The notes beneath the pieces are model-generated. The model was not told the DNA's origin, searched no databases, and was given only the letters and a program-made list of their open reading frames with translations. Shown piece after piece: positions 1 through 6,431 of a stretch of 6,431 bases of DNA. Origin of the DNA: Dehalococcoidia bacterium UBA4060 (GTDB lineage Bacteria; Chloroflexota; Dehalococcoidia; GIF9; UBA5629); contig DFZI01000084.1 in the NCBI GenBank assembly GCA_002383665.1, forward strand, positions 1-6,431. Direction: 5' to 3'. The position numbers and the translations under genes are program-made. Positions within the stretch are counted from its first letter, which is position 1. The number at the start of each line of letters is the position of its first letter.

Positions 1-945
1 GAGGGCAGGGTTTCATTTACTTTCATTGAGCCTCAGGAAGCTAACAGCATGCGCAGTAACACCGATCTCCAGGTTTATACTGTTTCCACAGGTTATTACG
101 TATACCTCGCCTACAACCAGCGCGATAACGGGTGGGAGGGCCTCAAGGACGTAAGGGTACGGCAGGCTATTTCCATGGTTGTTGACAAGCCTATGATCAT
201 ACAGACGATGTATATGGGCTTTGCCGATCCTGCCTTCAGCTTCATCCCTCCCTATTCTCCCATATACGACGAAAGCGTTTTGAATAAATATGGTATGAAT
301 GCTACTGACGATGCGCAAAAGGCGATCGACCTGATCAAGAGTGCCGGCTATGAGCAGAAGATGATCGATGGGGCGATGAAATTCGTGGATAAAGCGGGCA
401 ATCCCATCAAGCTAAATTTCATCATCGATATGGGGAGTGACTTTGAGCAGAATCTGGCCATTATTATCCGGGGTAACCTCATGCAGATCGGCCTCGACAT
501 CGAACCCAAGTTCTCTACCCGTCAGATATTGTTCACGGACGGGCTGATGAATAAAGTGCCGGGCAGTGATCAGACCCCAGCCTTCAACAACGGGCCGAAA
601 GCAGTAAGCAACCAGCCTTGGGATCTGGCCATCCTTTCTTCTCATGCCAACCCGCTGGCGCTGAAGAGTAGCTCTGAGTTCTTTACCAGCGAGGGGAAAT
701 ATAATTTGTTCGGCTTTTTTAACGAAGAGGCTGATGCTCTGTTTGACAGGGCCGGCAAAGCCGAAGCTTTAACTCTGGAGGGCAAAAAGCGAGTCTACGG
801 TGATATAGCCAGGCTGATCTCGGATGAGCAGCCGGTTGATTTCCTGGTTTTTTACAAGGATAACTATGCTTTTCGCAAGGATGTGAAAGGCGTCGAGCCG
901 GGCATCAACATGTTTAATAATAGCCAGTTCTGGTATTTTGAATAA
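1..945 (+). CDS. Family-5 extracellular solute-binding protein of an ABC importer, C-terminal 314 residues (5' end outside window)
   Basis: This is the C-terminal lobe of a periplasmic or lipid-anchored binding protein (SBP_bac_5, the DppA/OppA class) that captures a solute for the permeases encoded downstream. The frame is open from base 1 to the TAA at 943-945. Residues before the first ATG (position 49) still match the downstream paralogue, for example IEP at visible residues 9-11, so that ATG is internal and the gene starts outside the window. Compared with the paralogue, about 265 N-terminal residues are missing, including any signal peptide. Family hallmarks are YNQR followed by NGWEGL, VRQAISMVVDK, then GFADPAFSFIP and SPIY. 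The protein ends in EPGINM, NS and W.FE, like its neighbour. Alignment to the neighbour is gap-free with about 140 of 314 positions identical by hand count. Peptide, oligosaccharide or other ligands are all possible. The family call is secure; the substrate is unknown. Confidence 0.93.
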   Translation, partial: EGRVSFTFIEPQEANSMRSNTDLQVYTVSTGYYVYLAYNQRDNGWEGLKDVRVRQAISMVVDKPMIIQTMYMGFADPAFSFIPPYSPIYDESVLNKYGMNATDDAQKAIDLIKSAGYEQKMIDGAMKFVDKAGNPIKLNFIIDMGSDFEQNLAIIIRGNLMQIGLDIEPKFSTRQILFTDGLMNKVPGSDQTPAFNNGPKAVSNQPWDLAILSSHANPLALKSSSEFFTSEGKYNLFGFFNEEADALFDRAGKAEALTLEGKKRVYGDIARLISDEQPVDFLVFYKDNYAFRKDVKGVEPGINMFNNSQFWYFE

Positions 946-973
946 AGAACGACAGGCATTGACAGAGCCGGGC

Positions 974-979
974 GAGGTG
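974..979 (+). promoter_or_regulatory. Shine-Dalgarno site GAGGTG for the second binding-protein gene
   Basis: GAGGTG ends four bases before the TTG at 984 and matches the canonical anti-16S core. It supports the TTG as the start codon. The in-frame stop TGA at 960-962 leaves no other recognised start codon (ATG, GTG or TTG) between that stop and 984. This is one of only two clear ribosome-binding sites in the cluster. Confidence 0.75.
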
Positions 980-983
980 TAAA

Positions 984-2723
984 TTGCACATTACAAAAGG
1001 GGAGAGATGTTGTGCCATTCTTACTGCAACCACATTGGTGCTCCTTTCTCTGGCAGGTTGCACTACAACAGTAAAACAGGAGGCTAAAGGCACTTTTATT
1101 GAGGGTGATGTGGCCGGTGGCGAAGCTGAAACGCTCAACTGGATACTTGCCGCCGATGCGTCTTCGTTTGCCTATGCCGGCTATACGGTGGAATCGCTGG
1201 CAAGCTACGACAATAACTTTAATGTCGTCTTGCGCTGCCTGGCTAAAGATATCGAGGTCTCACCTGATGGTCTGGCCTATACCATCACGATCCGCGATGA
1301 CCTGCGGTGGAGCAATAATTCGCCGGTAACTGCTGAAGATTATGTGTACACGCTGAAGAACCTGATGTTTTCAGACTGGCTTAACTATAATTACAGAGAG
1401 GACTGGATGGAGGAGTTCGGAGGTAAAAAGGTTTTTGTGACTCCTGAAGTAATTAATCAGACAACGTTCACCATCACCCGAAAAACCGTGCAACCTGAGT
1501 TCATCTACACACTATATGACCTTATACCTTATCCCAAATACATCTCGGTCAAATATGAGGGCGACGTGGAGAAGTTCACACAGGCCAGGGAGTTCAATGA
1601 GCTTTCCTATACCGGCAATCTGGGTCCCTATAAGTTTAAAGAATGGCTGAAAAATGATAAGTTTGTACTGGAGCGCAATCCCGATTTCTTTCTGGGCAAA
1701 GATAACGGGGCGCCCTATTTCCAGCAGTATATCATCAAGGTGCTGGGAACCTCAGCGGTGATGCAGGCTGCACTGGAAGCGGGTGATATAACCTATTGCG
1801 GCATTGAGCCTCATAATGTGGCCAAGTTCAAAAAGATGGACAGAATCAATGTCTATACCATACCGACACGTGGTTACAACATCATCTCCTATAACCAGAG
1901 AGCCAATGGCTGGGAAGGTTTACGCAGGAAGGAAGTGCGCCAGGCTATTTCCATGGCTGTAGATAAGGAAACCATTGTCAGAAGGATTTATCTGGGCTTT
2001 GCCGAGCCTGCCTACAGTTTCATCCCATCATCCTCTCCCTGGTACACAGATGATACTGTGCTCAAGCTGGGCGTGGCCCCGTTGAATAGCAAGCAAAAGG
2101 CCATGGAAATGCTGAGGTCGGCTGGATATGAATACACAAAAAACGGCGATAAGAATATATTGCTGGATAAGTCAGGACAACCGGTCAAACTGCTGCTGGT
2201 GACAACCCCAGGCAGTGATGTTGTGGAGTCCATGTCGCTGCTGATCAAGCAGGAGCTGAGCGATATCGGCATCGATGTGGAGGTAAAGTGGGTGCAGTGG
2301 TCCACACTTCTGCGCCAGTATATGATGAACAAGGTACCGGGGAGCGATCAGGAGCTGCGCTATAACAACGGACCGGAAGCGGTCAGCGAAGAGCCCTGGG
2401 ATCTATCATTGATGGGTCATAACACAGATCCCATGGCACCTTCCGGCAGCGCAGTTTTTTTTGCCAGTGATGGCGGGTTGAACTCGTTTGGCTTTTTCAA
2501 TGATGAGGTGGACCAACTATTCCACAAAATCAGGTCCAAGGATGGTCTTGATAAGACAGCCCGTGCCGGGATGTACGGACAACTGGCAAGACTGATCTCG
2601 GAAGAGCAGCCCGTAGATTTCCTGACTTTTACCCGTGCCAACGTGGGGTTCCAGAAAAATGTAAAGGGCATAGAGCCTGGTATTAACATGGGATATAATA
2701 GCTACCTGTGGCGCTTTGAGTAG
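984..2723 (+). CDS. Family-5 solute-binding lipoprotein (DppA/OppA-like), complete
   Basis: This 579-residue lipoprotein should bind the transported solute outside the membrane and deliver it to the permease pair downstream. It starts with TTG behind a GAGGTG site. The signal peptide has K5 and R8, a hydrophobic stretch at about 11-24 and the lipobox LAGC with C26 as the lipidation site; starting at the next in-frame TTG/GTG (1035/1038) would leave too short a signal. Family landmarks, in order, are SPDGLAYTITIRDDLRW (93-109) with VTAEDYVYTL (115-124), GPYKFKEW (214-221) with LERNPDFF (229-236), VRQAISMAVDK (318-328), and GFAEPAYSFIP (338-348). It is somewhat longer than E. coli DppA or OppA, partly through a block at about 449-473 shared with the upstream paralogue. 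The residues around 476-483 (LMGHNTDP) do not look like the aspartate-containing peptide-amine site of DppA/OppA. Class membership is secure; the ligand cannot be named. Confidence 0.95.
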   Translation: MHITKGERCCAILTATTLVLLSLAGCTTTVKQEAKGTFIEGDVAGGEAETLNWILAADASSFAYAGYTVESLASYDNNFNVVLRCLAKDIEVSPDGLAYTITIRDDLRWSNNSPVTAEDYVYTLKNLMFSDWLNYNYREDWMEEFGGKKVFVTPEVINQTTFTITRKTVQPEFIYTLYDLIPYPKYISVKYEGDVEKFTQAREFNELSYTGNLGPYKFKEWLKNDKFVLERNPDFFLGKDNGAPYFQQYIIKVLGTSAVMQAALEAGDITYCGIEPHNVAKFKKMDRINVYTIPTRGYNIISYNQRANGWEGLRRKEVRQAISMAVDKETIVRRIYLGFAEPAYSFIPSSSPWYTDDTVLKLGVAPLNSKQKAMEMLRSAGYEYTKNGDKNILLDKSGQPVKLLLVTTPGSDVVESMSLLIKQELSDIGIDVEVKWVQWSTLLRQYMMNKVPGSDQELRYNNGPEAVSEEPWDLSLMGHNTDPMAPSGSAVFFASDGGLNSFGFFNDEVDQLFHKIRSKDGLDKTARAGMYGQLARLISEEQPVDFLTFTRANVGFQKNVKGIEPGINMGYNSYLWRFE

Positions 2724-2731
2724 CGTGACTA

Positions 2732-2751
2732 CCAGGGCAGGATAGCCCAGG
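2732..2751 (+). other. Imperfect GC-rich hairpin between binding-protein and permease genes
   Basis: Bases 2732-2738 (CCAGGGC) can pair with 2745-2751 (GCCCAGG) around the six-base loop AGGATA, with one A-A mismatch, giving four plus two GC pairs. It begins nine bases after the stop codon of the binding-protein gene. No T-run follows, so it does not look like an intrinsic terminator. Hairpins in this position in other importer operons can protect the upstream binding-protein message from decay. That role here is inference, and a stem this short may occur by chance. Confidence 0.3.
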
Positions 2752-2778
2752 CCTCATTGTAAACACCGGTTAAACTAA

Positions 2779-3741
2779 ATGCGCAATTACATAATCAAGC
2801 GTCTTTTCTACAGTGTAATCATTGCCTGGGGTATCCTGACCGTCACGTTCATACTCCTGCGCATCGGGCCTTCCTCGCCTGTGGACCGCTATATTCTCAA
2901 TATCGCAGCCAGGGGCTCGGATGTCGAATCAGTCCGGCAGGCCATCGAAGCACGCTACGGATTGGATAAACCTTTACTTGAGCAGTACTTCGATTACATG
3001 GGTAACCTGCTGCAGGGCAACTGGGGCTGGTCGTTCAGCGCTTCGATGCCGGTGATGGACCTGATCGGGTCGCACTGGATTTACTCCTTCCAGCTCATCT
3101 TGCTGTCCACGATATTTGCCATACTGCTGGGCATCGGTCTGGGTGTGCTGTCAGCCGTTAAACAGAACACCAGGTTTGATTATGCAGCCTCTATATTTTC
3201 CTTCATAGGGATATCCATACCCAACTTCTGGCTGGGGTTGATGTTGATCATGGCTTTTGCCGTCAACCTGGGCATGTTTAAAACCTACTATGATACCAGC
3301 TACTCCATCTGGTCACTGGAAAACCTGCGCCAGTTGATATTGCCTGTGCTGGCACTCGGCACCGGGGAGCTGGCAGGCTATGTGCGTTACACACGTTCAT
3401 CCATGCTTGATAACCTGCACAAGGAGTTTGTTACAACAGCGCGTGCCAAGGGCCTGCCCGAGAGGACGGTGATAGGCAAGCATGTTTTCAGAAATGCCAT
3501 GCTGCCGCTGGTGACCATAATCATGTTCGACCTGGGCAGCGTGGTGTTCGGGGGCGCATACCTGACAGAGATCGTATTCGGCATACCGGGTCTGGGGCAG
3601 GTATCATTTAATGCCATCTTTGCTAATGATTATGCGGTGGTAGTGGCCGTTACTTTGATCAGCACTTTCCTGGTGCTTTTTATTAATCTGGCGACGGATA
3701 TTCTTTACACATATCTCGATCCGAGAATAAGGTATGAGTGA
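2779..3741 (+). CDS. dppB: Dipeptide/oligopeptide-type ABC transporter permease, DppB/OppB-like
   Basis: This 320-residue inner-membrane protein forms half of the translocation channel with the next gene product. Its length is normal for the DppB/OppB family. It opens with RNYIIKRL and a first membrane segment at about 10-28, followed by the typical external region with RYGLDKP (59-65) and LLQGNWGWSF (77-86). Further hydrophobic segments lie near 104-126, 137-163, 186-203, 243-262 and 286-308, giving the usual six. The cytoplasmic EAA loop that docks on the ATPases runs from about 219 to 243 (ARAKG, then H235 and P243). The C-terminus YLDPRIRYE is diagnostic of this branch. An in-frame TAA directly precedes the ATG, so no upstream start is possible, although I see no good ribosome-binding site. 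The symbol reflects family resemblance, not a known substrate. Confidence 0.95.
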   Translation: MRNYIIKRLFYSVIIAWGILTVTFILLRIGPSSPVDRYILNIAARGSDVESVRQAIEARYGLDKPLLEQYFDYMGNLLQGNWGWSFSASMPVMDLIGSHWIYSFQLILLSTIFAILLGIGLGVLSAVKQNTRFDYAASIFSFIGISIPNFWLGLMLIMAFAVNLGMFKTYYDTSYSIWSLENLRQLILPVLALGTGELAGYVRYTRSSMLDNLHKEFVTTARAKGLPERTVIGKHVFRNAMLPLVTIIMFDLGSVVFGGAYLTEIVFGIPGLGQVSFNAIFANDYAVVVAVTLISTFLVLFINLATDILYTYLDPRIRYE

Positions 3742-4696
3742 GCTGAAGGAACAGACAAGAAAAAAGGCAAGGCTCTCCGTTTATTTTAACAAACGGCTGG
3801 CCAGTTACTACTGGGAACGTCTGAAGAAGCATAAGTTGGCGATGGCAGGTCTGGGATTTATCGGTTTCCTGATTTTACTGGCTGTTCTCGGGCCATTCTT
3901 CACTCAAGACCCCACTTATAGCGATTTTAATATCGCCAATATGCCGCCATTAGGCTTTTCCAGACAGGAATCAGTATATGACATCAAGACTGATGAATTT
4001 ACCACAACAGTCATAAGCGGCCGTCTGGACCATCCGTTGGGCACGGATAGCAAGGGAAGGGATATGCTATCTATGCTGATATCAGGGGCGCGTATATCGC
4101 TGCTGGTGGGGTTGATTGCAACGGGGATCGCTATTTTTATCGGCAGCCTCATCGGGGTGCTGTCGGCCTACCTGGGAGGTTGGGTAGACAATGTATTGAT
4201 GCGATTTACAGATATTATGATGACGTTTCCTTTCTTCCTGCTGCTGGTGCTGATCGTTTTCCTGTTCGGGCCGAGCCTGGCGATTATTGTGGTTGTTATC
4301 GGCCTGACTGGCTGGACGGGGGCAGCACGGCTGATCCGCAGTGAGGCACTGTCTCTACGTACACGGGATTTCATCACAGCCTCACGCGCACTGGGTGCCA
4401 GCGATGGAAGGGTAATGTTCAACCATCTTATACCCAATGTGGCCAGTCTGATCATAGTGATGTCCACGCTCTCAATACCCGGAGTGATCATGGCGGAAGC
4501 AGCACTCAGCTTTATCGGCATGGGTGATCCCTTGAGCACGAGCTGGGGGACTATCCTGAATGCCGGCCAGCATACATTAGATACAGCATGGTGGGTGGCC
4601 GTTGAGCCGGGTATTATGCTCTTTTTAACTGTCCTTTCCTTTAACTTTTTTGGAGACGGACTCAGGGATGCGTTTGATCCCAGGGCCATCATATAG
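3734..4696 (+). CDS. dppC: Dipeptide/oligopeptide-type ABC transporter permease, DppC/OppC-like
   Basis: This 320-residue inner-membrane protein is the second half of the channel, partner of the DppB-like protein. It has a basic cytoplasmic N-terminus (about 1-34), a first membrane segment at about 36-56, the family motif HPLGTDSKGRD (100-110) and further hydrophobic segments near 119-145, 160-180, 181-199, 234-256 and 290-308. The EAA loop spans about 212-234 (ASRALG, then H231 and P234). LSFIGMGDP (258-266), SWGTIL (270-275) and the C-terminal GDGLRDAFDPR (307-317) are typical DppC signatures. The external stretch between the first membrane segment and HPLGTD (about 57-99) seems somewhat longer than in E. 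coli DppC. The gene overlaps the preceding one by eight bases, and an in-frame TAA at 3728-3730 rules out an earlier start. No strong ribosome-binding site is visible, so translational coupling is likely. The symbol marks the family only. Confidence 0.95.
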   Translation: MSELKEQTRKKARLSVYFNKRLASYYWERLKKHKLAMAGLGFIGFLILLAVLGPFFTQDPTYSDFNIANMPPLGFSRQESVYDIKTDEFTTTVISGRLDHPLGTDSKGRDMLSMLISGARISLLVGLIATGIAIFIGSLIGVLSAYLGGWVDNVLMRFTDIMMTFPFFLLLVLIVFLFGPSLAIIVVVIGLTGWTGAARLIRSEALSLRTRDFITASRALGASDGRVMFNHLIPNVASLIIVMSTLSIPGVIMAEAALSFIGMGDPLSTSWGTILNAGQHTLDTAWWVAVEPGIMLFLTVLSFNFFGDGLRDAFDPRAII

Positions 4697-4704
4697 TCAG
4701 TCTT

Positions 4705-5694
4705 ATGAGTGATGCAATACTAAAAGTTGATAATCTGAAGACCTGGTTTTATACAAGACGGGGCACAGTCAAGGCTGTGAACGGGATGAGCTATTCACTC
4801 AACAAAGGCGAGTGCCTGTGTCTGGTGGGTGAATCGGGCTGCGGTAAATCGGTCTCAGCCCTGTCCTTGCTCAGGCTTTTTGACAGCCCTCCGGGCAGGA
4901 TCGTAGAAGGACACGTATTGTATAAAGGAGTAGACCTGGTGAATTGCACGCCCGGACATTTGCGCTCAGTACGGGGCAAGGATATTGCACTGGTCTTTCA
5001 GAATGCCCAGGCTGCGCTCAACCCCGTCTTTTCTATAGAAGATCAGATGCTGGAGCAGATCAAGGTCCACTATGATATCAATAATCGGGCAGCCATTGCT
5101 AAAGCTCAAACACTGCTGGAGGAGATGATGATACCTGCGCCTGAGCGGGCGCTCAAGATGTATCCCCATCAGATGTCGGGCGGCATGAAGCAACGTGCCA
5201 TGATCGCAATGAGTCTATCCTGTGACCCTGAAATATTGATAGCCGATGAACCGACAACCGCAGTGGATGTAACCATACGTGCGCAGATCATGCACATATT
5301 CAGACGGCTGAAGACCAGCCGCAACATGTCGATCATCTTCATCACGCATGATCTGTCACTGGTCAGGGAGATCGGCGATCGTGTAGCTGTAGTTTATGCT
5401 GGTAAGGTGGTTGAGCTTGCTCCAGTCGCTAAGATTATGGAGGAACCAGCCCATCCTTACACCAGGGGGCTGATAAGCTGCCTGCCCGATATCTCATCCA
5501 ATCTGAATCGTCTACCTTCCATACCTGGCAATACACCCAATCCCCTGGATTTGCCGCCGGGCTGTGCCTTCCATCCCCGCTGCAGTATGGCTATGAATAT
5601 ATGCAGTTCGAATGAGCCATTTCTGACAGGTATTGCTGATGACCACATGGTAGCCTGTCATCTTTATAATGCTCGTGCCGGAGAAAATAAATGA
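4705..5694 (+). CDS. dppD: ABC importer ATP-binding subunit, DppD/OppD-like, with C-terminal cysteine cluster
   Basis: This 329-residue cytoplasmic ATPase energises import together with the DppF-like subunit encoded next. Visible motifs are Walker A GESGCGKS (42-49), Q-loop glutamine Q99, signature MSGGMKQR (157-164), Walker B ILIADEP (177-183) with catalytic E182, a D-loop reading AVDV (186-189) instead of the usual ALDV, and the switch histidine H215. The C-terminal extension typical of the oligopeptide branch begins around HPYTRGL (250-256). It contains C287, C293, C300 and C318, a spacing known from DppD-type proteins that bind a [4Fe-4S] cluster. The segment after Q99 reads NAQAALNP where DPMTSLNP is more usual; this is conservative enough that I expect activity. 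The gene follows the DppC stop after eight bases without a clear ribosome-binding site and overlaps the next gene by four bases. Length is normal and no damage is seen. Confidence 0.96.
   Translation: MSDAILKVDNLKTWFYTRRGTVKAVNGMSYSLNKGECLCLVGESGCGKSVSALSLLRLFDSPPGRIVEGHVLYKGVDLVNCTPGHLRSVRGKDIALVFQNAQAALNPVFSIEDQMLEQIKVHYDINNRAAIAKAQTLLEEMMIPAPERALKMYPHQMSGGMKQRAMIAMSLSCDPEILIADEPTTAVDVTIRAQIMHIFRRLKTSRNMSIIFITHDLSLVREIGDRVAVVYAGKVVELAPVAKIMEEPAHPYTRGLISCLPDISSNLNRLPSIPGNTPNPLDLPPGCAFHPRCSMAMNICSSNEPFLTGIADDHMVACHLYNARAGENK
5680..5683 (+). promoter_or_regulatory. Shine-Dalgarno site GGAG for the last ATPase gene
   Basis: GGAG sits inside the end of the upstream ATPase gene, seven bases before the ATG at 5691. 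It favours that ATG over the in-frame ATG at 5697, which would leave a 13-base spacing. Combined with the ATGA stop/start overlap, it suggests coupled but independently supported initiation. Confidence 0.6.
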
Positions 5695-6431
5695 GTATGC
5701 CGGCTATTCTCCAGGTCAGGAACCTTAAGAAATATTACCGGGTCACAGCCGGGCTTATATCCAGGCCGGTCGGTGAGATCAGAGCTGTGGATGGTGTTTC
5801 GTTATCCATCGGGGAACGAGAAGTCCTGGGCCTGGTTGGGGAGTCGGGCTGCGGGAAATCCACCCTGGGTAAGGCTATTATGCGACTTGAGGAGCCGACT
5901 GACGGGCAGATAATTTTCGGTGGGCAGAATGTTATGGAACTGGATAAGCTCGGTTTGCGCAGGATGCGCGGCAAGCTCCAAATGGTCTTTCAGGATCCCG
6001 ATTCGTCACTGGATCCCAGGATGACCGTGGGAGGGTCGATTGAGGAGGCATTGATAGTGCAGGGCATGGGTGATCCTTCTGAACGCATGAAACGTGTGGC
6101 TGTCCTGCTGGAAAAGGTAGGGCTGGAGGCGGATTATGCCGAGCGTTATCCCCATGAGTTCAGTGGAGGGCAAAAACAGAGGATTGGTATTGCACGAGCT
6201 TTGGCCATGGACCCCAGGCTGGTTATTGCCGATGAACCGGTCAGCGCCCTGGACGTGTCTGTGCAGGCGCAGATCCTGAATCTGTTGATGGATATCAGAG
6301 ACAGGGATGGGCTGGCCTACCTCTTTGTCAGCCACGACCTGTCGGTGGTCAGGTATATTTCCGACCGTGTGGCGGTAATGTACCTGGGCAAGATCGTAGA
6401 AATGGCCGAAAAAAAGGAGTTCTTCAATAAC
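5691..6431 (+). CDS. dppF: ABC importer ATP-binding subunit, DppF/OppF-like (3' end outside window)
   Basis: This is the second cytoplasmic ATPase of the importer, which should pair with the DppD-like subunit beneath the DppB/DppC channel. The frame is open from the ATG at 5691 to the end of the window, giving 247 residues without a stop. The N-terminus has the long loop between the first strand and AVDGVSL (about 18-38) that is typical of OppF/DppF. Motifs are Walker A GESGCGKST (50-58), Q-loop Q101 followed by DPDSSLDPR, signature FSGGQKQR (157-164), Walker B LVIADEP (177-183) with E182, D-loop SALDVS (185-190) and switch histidine H215 in VSHDLSVV. All catalytic elements are present. The missing end should carry the C-terminal oligopeptide-type extension. 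The start overlaps the previous stop as ATGA. Nothing beyond it, including any terminator or further operon gene, can be judged. Confidence 0.95.
   Translation, partial: MSMPAILQVRNLKKYYRVTAGLISRPVGEIRAVDGVSLSIGEREVLGLVGESGCGKSTLGKAIMRLEEPTDGQIIFGGQNVMELDKLGLRRMRGKLQMVFQDPDSSLDPRMTVGGSIEEALIVQGMGDPSERMKRVAVLLEKVGLEADYAERYPHEFSGGQKQRIGIARALAMDPRLVIADEPVSALDVSVQAQILNLLMDIRDRDGLAYLFVSHDLSVVRYISDRVAVMYLGKIVEMAEKKEFFNN

Noticed and set aside
49..945. Treating the ATG at 49 as the start of the first binding-protein gene
   Set aside because: The frame is open back to base 1 and the encoded residues match the paralogue, so the gene is truncated by the window edge, not short.
959..987. TTGACA at 959-964, a perfect -35 box, as a promoter for the second binding-protein gene
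   Set aside because: No good -10 box lies at 16-18 bases. The best candidate (TAAATT at 980-985) has a 15-base spacer and overlaps the start codon, so transcripts would begin inside the gene. Probably chance.
2732..2760. Intrinsic terminator after the second binding-protein gene
   Set aside because: The stem is short and mismatched and no T-run follows, and the permease genes downstream clearly belong to the same cluster.
4168..4692. Minus-strand open frame of 174 codons opposite the DppC-like permease gene
   Set aside because: It is the complement of a well-supported permease gene, and its translation is rich in serine, arginine and isoleucine without any recognisable family. The other minus-strand frames are rejected for the same reason.
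6410..6416. A-AAA-AAG heptamer in frame near the right edge, like the dnaX -1 frameshift site
   Set aside because: A Glu-Lys-Lys run produces it naturally. A -1 shift would reach a TAA at 6428-6430 and cut the ATPase short, and the flanking stimulatory structure lies outside the window, so there is no positive support.
1..6431. A wholly new type of biological system in this window
   Set aside because: Every gene falls into a well-known ABC importer family with intact motifs, the gene order is conventional, and the gaps hold no unexplained structure beyond one weak hairpin.

Overview
The window is almost entirely filled by one co-directional (+ strand) gene cluster. It encodes an ABC importer of the dipeptide/oligopeptide (Dpp/Opp, family-5 binding protein) class. 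The order is: the C-terminal part of one solute-binding protein (1-945, cut by the left edge), a complete paralogous binding lipoprotein (984-2723), two inner-membrane permeases (2779-3741 and 3734-4696), and two ATPases (4705-5694 complete; 5691-6431 cut by the right edge). The largest non-coding gap is 55 bases, so no stretch over 300 bases lacks a gene. I found no RNA gene, mobile element or CRISPR array, and no convincing promoter or terminator.

The parts fit together as a standard importer. A lipid-anchored binding protein outside the membrane captures a solute and hands it to the DppB/DppC-like permease heterodimer. A DppD/DppF-like pair of nucleotide-binding subunits powers transport by hydrolysing ATP. 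The unusual point is that two binding proteins sit in tandem ahead of one permease/ATPase set. Over all 314 residues visible in the first copy, the two align without a gap, and by my hand count about 140 positions (roughly 45%) are identical. They are therefore old, diverged paralogues that may widen or split the substrate range of one transporter. Both share a roughly 20-residue insertion-like block, and both lack the aspartate context used by E. coli DppA/OppA to hold a peptide N-terminus. Peptide should therefore not be taken for granted as the substrate.

The genes are tightly packed: 38, 55, -8, 8 and -4 bases between neighbours. Ribosome-binding sites are clear only before the second binding protein (GAGGTG before a TTG start) and the last ATPase (GGAG). 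An imperfect GC-rich hairpin without a T-run lies between the binding-protein gene and the first permease.

The organism is a bacterium of moderate GC content by eye. Lipobox, Shine-Dalgarno sites and family types are all bacterial. An anaerobic or uncultured lineage such as Chloroflexota is only a guess; nothing in the window fixes the taxonomy. I see an ordinary, apparently functional transporter operon with a few points worth checking, and no evidence of a new kind of system.
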